DNA from: Trebonia sp963734665
GTDB taxonomy: Bacteria > Actinomycetota > Actinomycetes > Streptosporangiales > Streptosporangiaceae
NCBI GenBank assembly: GCA_963734665.1
Contig: CAVTIR010000002.1
Span: 76,090 to 140,089 of the forward strand
DNA: 64,000 nucleotides
Reading direction: 5' to 3'
Shown here: piece after piece, positions 11,585-19,801 of the stretch
How the letters are laid out: every line of letters begins with the position of its first letter
How positions within the stretch are numbered: position 1 is the stretch's first letter
Translations under genes and position numbers: made by a program
The notes under the pieces: generated by a model
The model's input: the letters and a program-made list of their open reading frames with translations, nothing else
Told to the model about the DNA's origin: nothing
The model's database searches: none

Positions 11585-13567
11585 ATGAGATTTCTGGACG
11601 TGGGCAGGCGCACTCGTGCCGGGCTTGCTGCCGTCAGCCTGATCGCAGGGGTGGCCGGACTGGCGGGAGCGACTCCCGCGCTGGCCGCCACGACCTACGC
11701 GGGTGCGGTGCTGCCGGCGACGACCGCCGACGCCGCGCCCCCGCACATCATGACGATCATGATGGAGAACACGGACTACAGCCAGTTCGCTGGTTCTCCC
11801 GCGATGCCGTACCTAAACGAGATAGCGCATCAGTACGCGGACTTCACGGACGCGTGGGGCTGGACGTACCCGAGCTTGCCGAACTACCTGGAACTGCTGT
11901 CCGGCTCGGACGACGGCACCGGTACGACCGCTACCACCTCGGGCAACGACTGCGACATCACTCAGGCAGGCTGCAACAACTTCACGAACCCCACCCTGGT
12001 CGACCAGCTCGAAAAGGCTGGGATCAGTTGGAACGCCTACTACCAGGGCGACCCGGCGGGCTGCTACCAGGGCGACGGCAGCGGGAACTACCCGTACTGG
12101 CACAACGCCTTCCGCTACTTCGCGGAATTCGCGCAGCAGTGCTCGCACATGGATGACTACAGTGACCTGCTGTCCAACCTGAACTCCGCGAATGCCGCCG
12201 ACTTCCAGTGGCTCGTTCCCGACCTAGTCGGCAGCGGCGGCGACAACGGGACGATGTCCTCGGGCGACAGCTGGCTGGCAGGCGAGCTGCCCAAGATCAT
12301 GGACACGAGCTGGTACCGCGACGGCGGCCAGATCGTGATCCTCTATGACACGGGATACGAAGAAGTCGGCGGAATCGGCCAGTCCACCGGCAAAGCCGGC
12401 GGCGGGCAAATCCCGATGGTCGTGGTTTCCGCGCACACCAAGCACATGGGCACGGTCAAGACGCCGGTCAACACCGCCGGGGTGCTCCGCTCAATTGAGC
12501 AGGCGTACGGCCTGCCCTACCTGGGCAACGCCGCGAACGCCAGCAACGGGTCGCTTGGCACGGCACTCGTCTCGGGCAGCCCGCGCAGCAACGGGACGGG
12601 CAGTCCGAGCCCGGTCTCGGTCGGCGATGCCGTCACCATCAGCGACGGCACGCCAGACTTCGTGTCCAAGGTGCCCGGCTCGATCTCGATCAACGGCGTC
12701 GCTCGGCAGGTCGGCGGGGCATCGCTCCCGGTCATCGAGGTCGGCCAGAACAAGGAGGCCCAGGGCGTCATTCACGTGCCAGGCCAGCCGACGCAGGTGG
12801 TCTCCGGCGCGTCTGACCTGGAGTCCGTCTCCTGTTCCGCCGCCGGGCAGTGCTACGCGGTCGGCCTGGCGGCCCCGGATACCGACGAGGCTGTCCTGGT
12901 GTCGATCACCGCTGACCGAGTGGCATCAGTGACGAGGCTGCCAGCTTTCATCGGCCTCTACGGCATCGACTGCCCCACATCGGGCACATGCTACGCGGTC
13001 GGCTACGACAACTCCCACGACGCGGACGCGGTGACCACCATCACGGACGGGACGGCTAGCGCGCCGGCCGAACTGAAGGGCAGCGGCGAGTGGCTGAACG
13101 CCATCTCGTGCCCGAGTTCCACCGAGTGCTACGCAACCGGACTTGGGATGAACTACGAACCGCAGATCGTGCCCATCGCGCACGGCGTTCCCGGTACCGC
13201 GGTGACCATCCCGGACGCCTGGTACGCCAGCGGCATCGACTGCTGGTCCGTCGGCAACTGCGCAGTCGCCGGCGAGAACAGCAAGCAGCAGGGCATCATC
13301 GGGACGCTGGTTAACGGCAGGGTGGCCGCGACGACAGTCGTCACCGGGACTGAGTACCTCTACGGCGTCGCGTGCGGGTCCGCTTCGGCTTGCGTGGCGA
13401 CAGGTGCGGGCGTGCCCGACGCTTCTGGCCACTCGTCAGGCGTCGTGGTCGATCTCGCCGGCGGCAAGGCCGCATCGGTCAGCACGGTCCGCGGCAGCAA
13501 CGGGTACGGCCAGGTCATCCCGTACCGCAACGGCTACGTGGCGGTCGGTGCCGCCTACACGGCCTAA
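11585..13567 (+). CDS. secreted phosphoesterase (acid phosphatase/phospholipase C type) with five Cys-pair repeats
   Basis: 660 aa. A classical signal peptide with hydrophobic core ends ATPALAA (cleavage near residue 35). The phosphoesterase domain (about 50-320) carries IMTIMMENTDYSQF, the TYPSLPNYLELLSG segment with the likely nucleophile Ser, and later metal-ligand-like VVVVSAHTKHMG. This is the layout of secreted alkaline-phosphatase-superfamily phosphoesterases. The C-terminal part (about 400-655) has five repeats of 44-46 residues, each with a C-x5-to-6-C pair and an AVG/ATG/VAG motif (VSCSAAGQCYAVG, IDCPTSGTCYAVG, and so on), probably a beta-propeller-like domain. The strong purine-rich ribosome-binding site supports the ATG start. 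A terminator follows. Confidence 0.85.
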   Translation: MRFLDVGRRTRAGLAAVSLIAGVAGLAGATPALAATTYAGAVLPATTADAAPPHIMTIMMENTDYSQFAGSPAMPYLNEIAHQYADFTDAWGWTYPSLPNYLELLSGSDDGTGTTATTSGNDCDITQAGCNNFTNPTLVDQLEKAGISWNAYYQGDPAGCYQGDGSGNYPYWHNAFRYFAEFAQQCSHMDDYSDLLSNLNSANAADFQWLVPDLVGSGGDNGTMSSGDSWLAGELPKIMDTSWYRDGGQIVILYDTGYEEVGGIGQSTGKAGGGQIPMVVVSAHTKHMGTVKTPVNTAGVLRSIEQAYGLPYLGNAANASNGSLGTALVSGSPRSNGTGSPSPVSVGDAVTISDGTPDFVSKVPGSISINGVARQVGGASLPVIEVGQNKEAQGVIHVPGQPTQVVSGASDLESVSCSAAGQCYAVGLAAPDTDEAVLVSITADRVASVTRLPAFIGLYGIDCPTSGTCYAVGYDNSHDADAVTTITDGTASAPAELKGSGEWLNAISCPSSTECYATGLGMNYEPQIVPIAHGVPGTAVTIPDAWYASGIDCWSVGNCAVAGENSKQQGIIGTLVNGRVAATTVVTGTEYLYGVACGSASACVATGAGVPDASGHSSGVVVDLAGGKAASVSTVRGSNGYGQVIPYRNGYVAVGAAYTA

Positions 13568-13597
13568 CGCCCCGCTTACTAGAGTCGAGTGCGGTTT

Positions 13598-13638
13598 GTG
13601 GATGGTTGCGTGCCACCGGGTGGTACGCAACCATCCAC
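13598..13638. terminator. long hairpin after the phosphoesterase gene
   Basis: About 18-20 paired bases: GTGGATGGTTGCGT pairs with ACGCAACCATCCAC and the stem continues across one G-T pair into CCACC/GGTGG. Followed by CTTCTGTCGTTC, which is only mildly T-rich. Lies 31 bp after the stop codon. Confidence 0.75.
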
Positions 13639-13739
13639 CTTCTGTCGTTCGGAGTGACATTGGCCGCCGCTCGATGCGGCTCAGATAGGTCGGTCGTGGC
13701 CGCGGCGTGATCCGGCGCGGTCGACGGTGCGTGCGTCCG

Positions 13740-13872
13740 TCACGTCGTCTCGCCTTGAAGGGCTTGCGCTATCGGGCGGTGGTTGCTGGCATGGGCTGCC
13801 AGAGCGGTGAGAGCGACGACTCCGATGACGGTCCCCGGCGAGGAGCTAATGTGCTTGAACTTAGAAACGCGT
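13740..13872 (-). pseudogene. possible 3' remnant of a minus-strand gene next to the IS66 element
   Basis: On the minus strand a frame of up to 44 codons reads SSSPGTVIGVVALTALAA and then HASNHRPIAQALQGETT before TGA. Its composition is protein-like and codons end mostly in G/C. It has no start of its own and is closed upstream by an in-frame TAG beside the IS66 left flank. It may be the tail of a gene broken by insertion. The rest of 13568-13939 holds only the terminator and AT-richer DNA with no recognisable gene. Confidence 0.3.
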
Positions 13873-15500
13873 AACTAGATAGGTCAGTCGGGATCTTTCC
13901 TTCGTCTTCCGCCAGTTCCTGCTGGCTCCGGCGGCTTCGATGTGTGCCTATTTGCGGGCTGGGCGGAGTCGTGGTGTAGTGCGGCGCGTGCCCGAGGTGC
14001 CCGACTTTCCCGATAGCGGTGATGCTGCGGGGCTGCGTGCTGCGAACGCGCGGCTGGGGGCGCTGCTGTCGGAGCGGGACGCGGAGGTCGCGGTGCTGCG
14101 GGAGCAGCTGGCCGGGTTGCAGTCGCAGGTCGCGGACCTGGCCGCGCGGGTGCGGGCGAACTCGCAGAATTCCAGCAGGCCGCCGTCGTCGGACGGGCTG
14201 GCGAAGCCGGCGCCGAAGTCGTTGCGCGGGAAGACCGGGCGAAAGCCGGGCCGGCCGAAGGGGCAGCCCGGTGCGACGATGCAGCTCACCGATCACCCGG
14301 ACAGGCGGGTGCGGCACCGGCCGGCCCGGTGCCGGTGCTGCGGGAAGTCGCTGAAGGGCGCGCCGGAGACGGGGATGGAGCGCCGCCAGGTCATCGACAT
14401 CCCGCCTGTGCGGCCGGCGGTGACCGAGCACCAGCTCCTTACCCTGGCCTGCGGGTGCGGGGAAAAGACGAAGGCGGAGGCCCCGGACGGGGTGACGGCA
14501 CCGGTGCAGTACGGTCCCCGGGTCATGGGCGCCGGGGTGTACCTGTGGCACGGCCAGTTCCTGTCGCGGGACCGCGCCTGCCGGGCGCTTTCGGAACTGT
14601 TCGGCTGCGCCCCCTCGCCCGGCGCGCTCGCCGCCGCCGCGCGGAAGACCGCCGGGCTGATCGCCCCGGCGCTGGCGGCCGTCACCGGGCATCTCATCAG
14701 CGCGGAAGTCGTGCACTTCGACGAGACCGGGTTCCGCACCGCCGGGAGGCTCGCCTGGGTCCACTCGGCCTCGTCCGGGAAGTTCGTGCTGGTCACCGTC
14801 CACCCCAGGCGCGGGAAAGACGGGATGAGCGCCGCCGGGGTGCTGCCTTTCTTCCGCGGCATCGCGGTCCACGACGCCTGGAAGCCCTACGACAGCTACG
14901 ACAACGTCGCGGGCCACGCTCTTTGCAACTCCCACCTGCTCCGCGAGCTCATCGCGGTCACCGAGACCGGCACCAGCCTGGACCAGACGTGGGCGCAGCA
15001 GGCCATCGACGCGCTGCTCGCGCTGAAAGAGGCAGGCGGGGCGGCCCGCGTGGCCGGGCACGCCGCCACCGGCCCGCGGGCCCGGGCAGGGCACGAGGAC
15101 TGGTTCCGCAAGGCCGCCGCCGCGGGCATCGCGCTCAACGCCGCCCGCAAGGGGAAACTGCAGGGGAAACGGCACGCGCTCGCGACCCGGATGCAGGCCC
15201 GCGAGGACGACTACCTGCGGTTCGCCCGCGACCTGCGCGTCCCCTTCGATAATCTCGAGGCAGAACGCGCCATCCGCATGAGCAAGCTCCGGATCAAGGT
15301 CTCCGGCTGCATGCGCTCCATGGCCGGCGCCGGGGAATTCTGCGCGATCCGCTCCTACCTCGCCACCGCCGCCCGCCACGGCATCAGCGCACTCGACGCC
15401 CTTACCCGCGCCTTCCAGGGCAACCCCTGGATCCCCGGAACCGGATAACCCCGCCCGGCACCAAAGCGCCGGCCAGCCTGACAAGGGCGATGGCCTGTCC
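13850..15500 (+). mobile_element. solo IS66-type insertion element, ends not resolved
   Basis: Contains only the transposase gene. I compared the flanks by eye and did not find convincing terminal inverted repeats or a target duplication. The limits given are approximate. The AT-richer left flank (about 13855-13890) and the short CCGGC/GCCGG hairpin after the gene (15455-15472) are the likeliest edges. Confidence 0.5.
13940..15448 (+). CDS. IS66 family transposase (TnpC-like)
   Basis: 502 aa, catalyses transposition. An N-terminal leucine-zipper-like coiled coil (AALRAANARLGALLSERDAEV) precedes SQNSSRPPSSDG, the signature segment of IS66 transposases. A basic region, a zinc-finger-like CRCCG...CGCG and the DDE core follow: HFDETGFR, then HDAWKPYDSY, then NLEAERAIRMSKLRIKVSG and the C-terminal IRSYLATAARHG. 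Start ATG 13940; GTG 13988 is an alternative. TnpA and TnpB helper genes of complete IS66 elements are missing, so this is a solo derivative. It appears intact. Confidence 0.93.
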   Translation: MCAYLRAGRSRGVVRRVPEVPDFPDSGDAAGLRAANARLGALLSERDAEVAVLREQLAGLQSQVADLAARVRANSQNSSRPPSSDGLAKPAPKSLRGKTGRKPGRPKGQPGATMQLTDHPDRRVRHRPARCRCCGKSLKGAPETGMERRQVIDIPPVRPAVTEHQLLTLACGCGEKTKAEAPDGVTAPVQYGPRVMGAGVYLWHGQFLSRDRACRALSELFGCAPSPGALAAAARKTAGLIAPALAAVTGHLISAEVVHFDETGFRTAGRLAWVHSASSGKFVLVTVHPRRGKDGMSAAGVLPFFRGIAVHDAWKPYDSYDNVAGHALCNSHLLRELIAVTETGTSLDQTWAQQAIDALLALKEAGGAARVAGHAATGPRARAGHEDWFRKAAAAGIALNAARKGKLQGKRHALATRMQAREDDYLRFARDLRVPFDNLEAERAIRMSKLRIKVSGCMRSMAGAGEFCAIRSYLATAARHGISALDALTRAFQGNPWIPGTG

Positions 15501-15546
15501 ATCCAGTTGCCGGATGACGAGCTCGGATTGACGAAGAAAGCAGCCC

Positions 15547-16230
15547 ATGACAGACCTGCAGACCCTCCTGGCCTCGAACCCGTACCCGGGCCGGGGCGTA
15601 CTCTGCGCCCGGACCCGTTCCGGCGCGGTCCGCGGCGGCTACTTCCTTACCGGCCGCAGTGCGGCGTCCAGGGACCGGGCACTGCGCGTGGACGGCGACG
15701 AACTGGTGGCGGGACCGATTACGCCCGCTGAGCACGACCCGCTGCGCTACTACACGGCCGCCCTGTCCACCGCCGGCTGGCTCGTGTTCGGCAACGGCGA
15801 GCAAGTCGCCCAGGTGACCGAGCGACTGCGCAAGGGTGCCTCGGCCGCTGATTCCCTTGGCGGACTGGAATACGAGCCCGACCCGCCGATCCGTACCTCG
15901 CGGATCACCGCACTGCTCAGCCGCGACGGCGGCCGCACGGCAGTGCTTGGCGCCGCCCGCCCGAGCAGCGGCTCCCGGCTGTCCGCCAACATCACGACGC
16001 TCACCGTGCAGGACCTGGAGCCGGGGGAAGCCGTGCTGATGACCACGTACCACTCCGACGGCCAGACCGTCTTGACGGCCACGCCCTTCGAGGAGACCAC
16101 GATCACCGCGCACGACGGCACCGAGCTGCTGGAGGAGATCTGGTCTGCTTTGAACCCCGAATTCCGGATTGCCGCTGCCGTCCTGGACCCGGGTCAGGGC
16201 CCAGCCGGGGCAGTCCTGCGCTCGGCCTGA
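15547..16230 (+). CDS. archaeal-type IMP cyclohydrolase (PurO-like) family protein
   Basis: 227 aa. NPYPGRGVLCARTRSGAVRGGYFLTGRS, then DPLRYYTAALSTAGWLVFGNGEQV and TSRITALLSRDGG match the fold family of PurO (IMP_cyclohyd), which closes the purine ring from FAICAR in archaea. Actinobacteria normally use PurH, so this copy may be an accessory nucleotide-related hydrolase. Position 28 onwards shows the alternating beta-strand pattern of the family. ATG start with AAGAAAG upstream. It lies 99 bp after the IS66 gene and is followed by a clear hairpin, so it is probably monocistronic. Confidence 0.7.
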   Translation: MTDLQTLLASNPYPGRGVLCARTRSGAVRGGYFLTGRSAASRDRALRVDGDELVAGPITPAEHDPLRYYTAALSTAGWLVFGNGEQVAQVTERLRKGASAADSLGGLEYEPDPPIRTSRITALLSRDGGRTAVLGAARPSSGSRLSANITTLTVQDLEPGEAVLMTTYHSDGQTVLTATPFEETTITAHDGTELLEEIWSALNPEFRIAAAVLDPGQGPAGAVLRSA

Positions 16231-16332
16231 TTCTCTCTAGCCGGGCGGTGACCAGGACGCAAGCCTGCCGGCCAGGAAACACCCAGAAGACCGGCAGCCA
16301 AAGCGACCGGACAAAGACCTATCTAGTTACAG

Positions 16333-16379
16333 AAACGCGAGCGGCGCCCCGCTATTCGCAGGGCGCCCTCGTTGCGTTT
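16333..16379. terminator. hairpin downstream of the PurO-like gene
   Basis: GGCGCCC (16343-16349) pairs with GGGCGCC (16361-16367), and the outer AAACGC pairs with GCGTTT. It lies about 100 bp after the stop codon and could end transcription from both sides. Confidence 0.65.
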
Positions 16380-16391
16380 GTGTGGAACTTC

Positions 16392-16450
16392 CGCAGCTGT
16401 GAGCCCGAAGCTCCGGCCACGGCACGCAGCTGTGAGCCCGAAGCTCTGGC
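16392..16450. repeat. 26-bp direct repeat, 33-bp period
   Basis: CGCAGCTGTGAGCCCGAAGC followed by TCCGGC or TCTGGC occurs at 16392-16417 and 16425-16450, with one difference. It lies in the otherwise empty 16231-16500 gap between convergent genes. Each unit contains an AGCT...AGCT arrangement. Confidence 0.85.
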
Positions 16451-16500
16451 TGCATTACATATAATACCCTCCTGCAAACGCTTCCTCAACTTCTTGCGGG

Positions 16501-17247
16501 TCAAGCGGTCTTACGGCTCGCGGCGGGCTGGCCGAGAGTGGCTACATTGACCCGGCCGTTGCGTACGTCGCTTGCGAAGCTGGCAACGTCGAACGCTGCG
16601 GCAAGCCTGGCGGCGATCTTGCCCTTGTGCGAATTCGGGCTCGCAGTCAGGCTTGCGGCGCCGCGCTGGTGAGCGACTGAGCCAGCGACTAGGTCCGCCA
16701 ACTGGACGCCATCGTTGCACGTGGAGTCTACGCATGCCGCTGTTACCAGGCTCGTCGCCCCGAGGCGCTTGTTGACCATCTCGCGTACCGTTTCATCGAA
16801 CGCGCAGTCCCGAGGAGTGGAGACCTCATCGATCAACGCTGAGACGAGTTCGCGTCGGTTGGTCATCCCCACAAACAGCTTGGTCATGATCCTCGCATGC
16901 ACGACCCAGTCAGGGCTTTCTGAGCGGAAGGGATCCTCGCCATGCGTGCGGTCGACGACGGCAGCGGCTATGTGCGCGTCGGACTGCTCCAAAACATCGA
17001 TGAGTTCGCAGAATACCGAGAACTTACCTCTGCTGATCCTGCTGAATTTGAACTCGTCATGGAATCCGTGACGGTCACGTACATCGCGGATGGCTCGCAT
17101 GAGCTGTCCCGATTTGCGAACTTTGACCGCTCCGACCACGAAGAAACGGCCGCCGCTCGCCTTGACTGTACTCTCGTCCATGTAAATGAGGGCAGTCGGA
17201 TACCCCAGTGGAACGCGGACAGCGTCCGCCGAAGGCGTGAATGCCAT
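16501..17247 (-). CDS. DUF3800 domain protein, RNase H-like fold
   Basis: 248 aa. ALIYMDESTVKASGGRFFVVGAV opens the domain with the paired acidic residues DE. HDEFKFSR, AAAVVDR and ALIDEV follow, with CNDGVQLADLVAGSVAHQR near the end. These are the hallmark positions of DUF3800, a predicted nuclease-like family often carried by mobile or defence-related DNA. Biochemical role unknown. No partner gene lies alongside. The gene uses more A/T-ending codons than its neighbours and sits between an IS66 element and an AT-rich leader, which suggests acquisition by transfer. ATG start. Confidence 0.8.
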   Translation of the reverse strand: MAFTPSADAVRVPLGYPTALIYMDESTVKASGGRFFVVGAVKVRKSGQLMRAIRDVRDRHGFHDEFKFSRISRGKFSVFCELIDVLEQSDAHIAAAVVDRTHGEDPFRSESPDWVVHARIMTKLFVGMTNRRELVSALIDEVSTPRDCAFDETVREMVNKRLGATSLVTAACVDSTCNDGVQLADLVAGSVAHQRGAASLTASPNSHKGKIAARLAAAFDVASFASDVRNGRVNVATLGQPAASRKTA

Positions 17248-17625
17248 GGTCGACCTCGGGGGGAGAAGCGCTATGACGGCGAGAAGATATCATCAGCTAA
17301 CCACAGTCGCCAAATTTATTTGGTAGACGAACGGTGAAGTTACCAAAGGTGATAGATCTGCATTTATCGCCCTGTTTCATTGCCAATCCCGCTATGTAGC
17401 GGACATCGGTAAACCGGACGGCGGGACTGCATGCTGAGATGGCCATTTCTCCGCCGGGCTGGCCGCGTTTGCGATGAGTGGCGTGACTTGTTGGGTTGCC
17501 GGTCCCATCCCGGGGGTTGCCGGGAACTTCACGTGACGGCGCGCGTCAGGTACGTGGCGCTGAGCGGGTGGACTGCACCTGATGATCAGCGGCCGGTCCG
17601 CCATGTTGATTGCGCGATTGAGCCG
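17248..17625. promoter_or_regulatory. AT-rich intergenic region with palindrome CCAAATTTATTTGG
   Basis: No gene is visible. The part next to DUF3800 is markedly AT-rich for this genome and should hold its promoter. The palindrome at 17310-17323 (CCAAAT, TT, ATTTGG) lies about 63 bp upstream of the DUF3800 start and is a candidate operator. The remainder up to the PaiB stop has no recognisable feature. Confidence 0.45.
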
Positions 17626-18261
17626 TTAGCGCCGGGCGCGCTCCACGGCGTCGGCGCTTTCCTTGTCGCCCCGTTCGCGCAGGCCGGCGATCACGCCCTC
17701 GACGTCGGCGGGCGGGCGGTTCTGGCTGAGCTTGGCCTTCGCCTCGATCCGCGTGATCTCAAGCTCGACGCCGACGATCGCCCGCAACTGCCCCTCGATA
17801 AAGGCCCTGGGCGGGTCGTCGACCGACCACGGGTGATCCCGGTATGCCTCGTGCTTGGTGGTGAGCCGCCGCACCAGGTCCTCGGTCCAGACCGGGTCGT
17901 CATGCACCACGAGCCGCCCGTACACGTGCGCGGTCGCGTAGTTCCAGGTCGGCACGACCCGCCCGTGCTCGACCTTGGACGCGTACCAGCCGGGGGTGAT
18001 GTAGGCATCGGGCCCGCGCACGATGGCCAGGGCCTCGCCCACGGCGTCAAGCTTCCACTGCGGGTTGTTCCGCGCGAGGTGCCCGTGCAGTGCCCCGAGC
18101 GGTTCCCCGGCGCCTGAGTCCTCTGGCGGCACGTAGATAAACGGCAGCATCGTCGCTACCAGCCCCTGCGAAGTCAGGGTCACCAGGTCGGCCGCCCCGT
18201 GGTTGCGCAGCAGCTCGTCGACCTGGGCCTCGTCGGGCGCGAAATGGGCTGGAACGTACAT
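17626..18261 (-). CDS. PaiB-like FMN-binding negative transcriptional regulator family protein
   Basis: 211 aa. MYVPAHFAPDEAQVDELLRNHG at the start and LHGHLARNNPQW, AYITPGWYASK and VPTWNYATAHVYG in the middle are the conserved blocks of the PaiB family, a split-barrel FMN-binding fold. In Bacillus PaiB represses sporulation and protease genes. In actinomycetes the role is unproven, and many homologues may be flavin-dependent enzymes. No PaiA acetyltransferase gene is adjacent. ATG start supported by the upstream AAAGGAGG-like sequence on the minus strand (near 18270). Confidence 0.88.
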   Translation of the reverse strand: MYVPAHFAPDEAQVDELLRNHGAADLVTLTSQGLVATMLPFIYVPPEDSGAGEPLGALHGHLARNNPQWKLDAVGEALAIVRGPDAYITPGWYASKVEHGRVVPTWNYATAHVYGRLVVHDDPVWTEDLVRRLTTKHEAYRDHPWSVDDPPRAFIEGQLRAIVGVELEITRIEAKAKLSQNRPPADVEGVIAGLRERGDKESADAVERARR

Positions 18262-18317
18262 ACCGCCCTCCTTTCCCGACTAGCCTAGCCGCCCTGACTC
18301 ATTTCGCGATCGTCTCT

Positions 18318-18363
18318 ATGTGCCGTTGGGCCGGCCATACCCATACCCGGCCCAACGGCGCAT
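18318..18363. repeat. long perfect palindrome between divergent genes
   Basis: GCCGTTGGGCCGG (18322-18334) pairs with CCGGCCCAACGGC (18347-18359), and ATGT/GCAT extends the stem to 17 bp with one G-T pair. The loop is 12 nt. It is upstream of both flanking genes, so a simple terminator role does not fit. Confidence 0.8.
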
Positions 18364-18506
18364 GGGGAGCGCCGTGCGGAAGCCGGCGATGCGCCGGCCA
18401 GCCCTGTTTGCGGTTTTGCGGATACGGAACTGCTACACGGAGGCCGATGATTCGCGTGATGGCGCTGGTGCGGTGGTGAGATGAGTGGCTCTCTACGCTG
18501 GGAGTT

Positions 18507-19799
18507 GTGGCGGACATTTTCGATGGTTACCTGCAGCGGGCCATGCGCATCGACCCCACCTCGCGGATCATCGACGCCGCCGAGTGGGATCTCGTATCCA
18601 AAGGGGTCCGCCAGCGGGTCCAGGTCATCGAGGCGTTCCTCGCCGACGTCTACGGCCCTGGCCGCGCCTTCGACGACGGCGTGATCCCGTGGCGCCTCAT
18701 CTTCACGAGCGCGGAGTTCCGCCGCGAGGTCGCCGGGCTCGAGCCGCCCAACGGCGTCCGCGTCCACGTCGCGGGCATCGACCTCATCCGCGACGAGCAC
18801 GGCAAGTTCCGCGTCCTCGAGGACAACGTGCGCGTCCCGTCGGGGGTCAGCTACGTCCTGGAGAACCGGCTCGCCATGACCCGGCTGTTCCCCGCGCTGC
18901 TGCGCGACCAGAAGCTCCACCAGGTGGACGAGTACCAGTCTCGGCTGCTCACCGCCCTGCGCGCGGCCGCGCCGCACGGCGTTGCCGACCCGTTCGTCGT
19001 AGTGCTCACCCCAGGCGTGCATGACGGCGCCTACTTCGAGCACACCCTCCTGGCCCGGCTCATGGGGGTGGAACTCGTCGAGGGCCGCAACCTGTTCTGC
19101 TGGCGCAACCACGTCTACGTGCACACCACCCACGGCAGGAGACCGGTCGACGTCATCTACCGGCGAGTCGACGACGACTGGCTCGACCCGCTCCACTTCC
19201 GCCCGGAGAGCTTCCTCGGCTGCCCCGGCCTGGTCAACGCGGCGCGGCGCGGCACCGTCACGATCGCCAACGGCATCGGCAACGGCGTGGCGGACGACAA
19301 GCTGATCTACACGTACATGCCGGACCTCATCCGCTACTACCTGGGCGAAGAACCGATCCTGGAAAACGTGGAGTCGTACCGCCTCGACGACCCGGACGTC
19401 CTCGACTGGGTGCTCGGCGAGGCCGGCAACCTCGTACTCAAGCCGGTCGACGGCGCCGGCGGCGCGGGCATCGTCATCGGCCAGAAGGCCACGGACGAGG
19501 AACTCGTCGCCCTCACCGCGGCGGTCAGGGCCAACCCCCGGGGCTGGATAGCGCAAAGGCCGGTCGCGCTGTCCACCTCGCCGGTGCCGGCCGGCGAGAA
19601 GCTCGCGCCGCGGCACATCGACCTGCGCCCCGTCGCCGTCAACGACGGCACCGACGTCCGGGTCCTGCCGGGCGGGCTTACCCGCGTGGCGCGCAAGGAC
19701 GGCGAGCTCAAGGTGAACTCAAGCCAGGGCAGCGGGTCGAAGGACACCCGGGTCCTGGGCAGGGGCCAGGCCCCCGTCGCCTGGGAATGGGACGGCTGA
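18507..19799 (+). CDS. circularly permuted type 2 ATP-grasp protein, N-terminally shortened
   Basis: 430 aa. Blocks typical of CP_ATPgrasp_2: RVQVIEAFLADVYGPGRAF, FRVLEDNVRVPSGVSYVLENR, VVLTPGVHDGAYFEH, IANGIGNGVADDKLIYTYMPDLI, LVLKPVDGAGGAGIVIG and LPGGLTRVARKDG...NSSQGSGSKDT. These proteins are predicted ATP-dependent carboxylate-amine ligases acting on peptides. From my recollection of streptomycete homologues, about 50 residues between MADIFDxY and the RxIDxxEW block are missing here. GTG start. The usual operon also holds an alpha-E (DUF403) gene, which is absent; the transglutaminase follows after 2 bp. Confidence 0.88.
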   Translation: MADIFDGYLQRAMRIDPTSRIIDAAEWDLVSKGVRQRVQVIEAFLADVYGPGRAFDDGVIPWRLIFTSAEFRREVAGLEPPNGVRVHVAGIDLIRDEHGKFRVLEDNVRVPSGVSYVLENRLAMTRLFPALLRDQKLHQVDEYQSRLLTALRAAAPHGVADPFVVVLTPGVHDGAYFEHTLLARLMGVELVEGRNLFCWRNHVYVHTTHGRRPVDVIYRRVDDDWLDPLHFRPESFLGCPGLVNAARRGTVTIANGIGNGVADDKLIYTYMPDLIRYYLGEEPILENVESYRLDDPDVLDWVLGEAGNLVLKPVDGAGGAGIVIGQKATDEELVALTAAVRANPRGWIAQRPVALSTSPVPAGEKLAPRHIDLRPVAVNDGTDVRVLPGGLTRVARKDGELKVNSSQGSGSKDTRVLGRGQAPVAWEWDG

Positions 19800-19801
19800 G
19801 C

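Noticed and set aside
16248..16550. 100-codon plus-strand frame before DUF3800
   Set aside because: It covers the terminator and the direct repeat and runs into the antisense of DUF3800.
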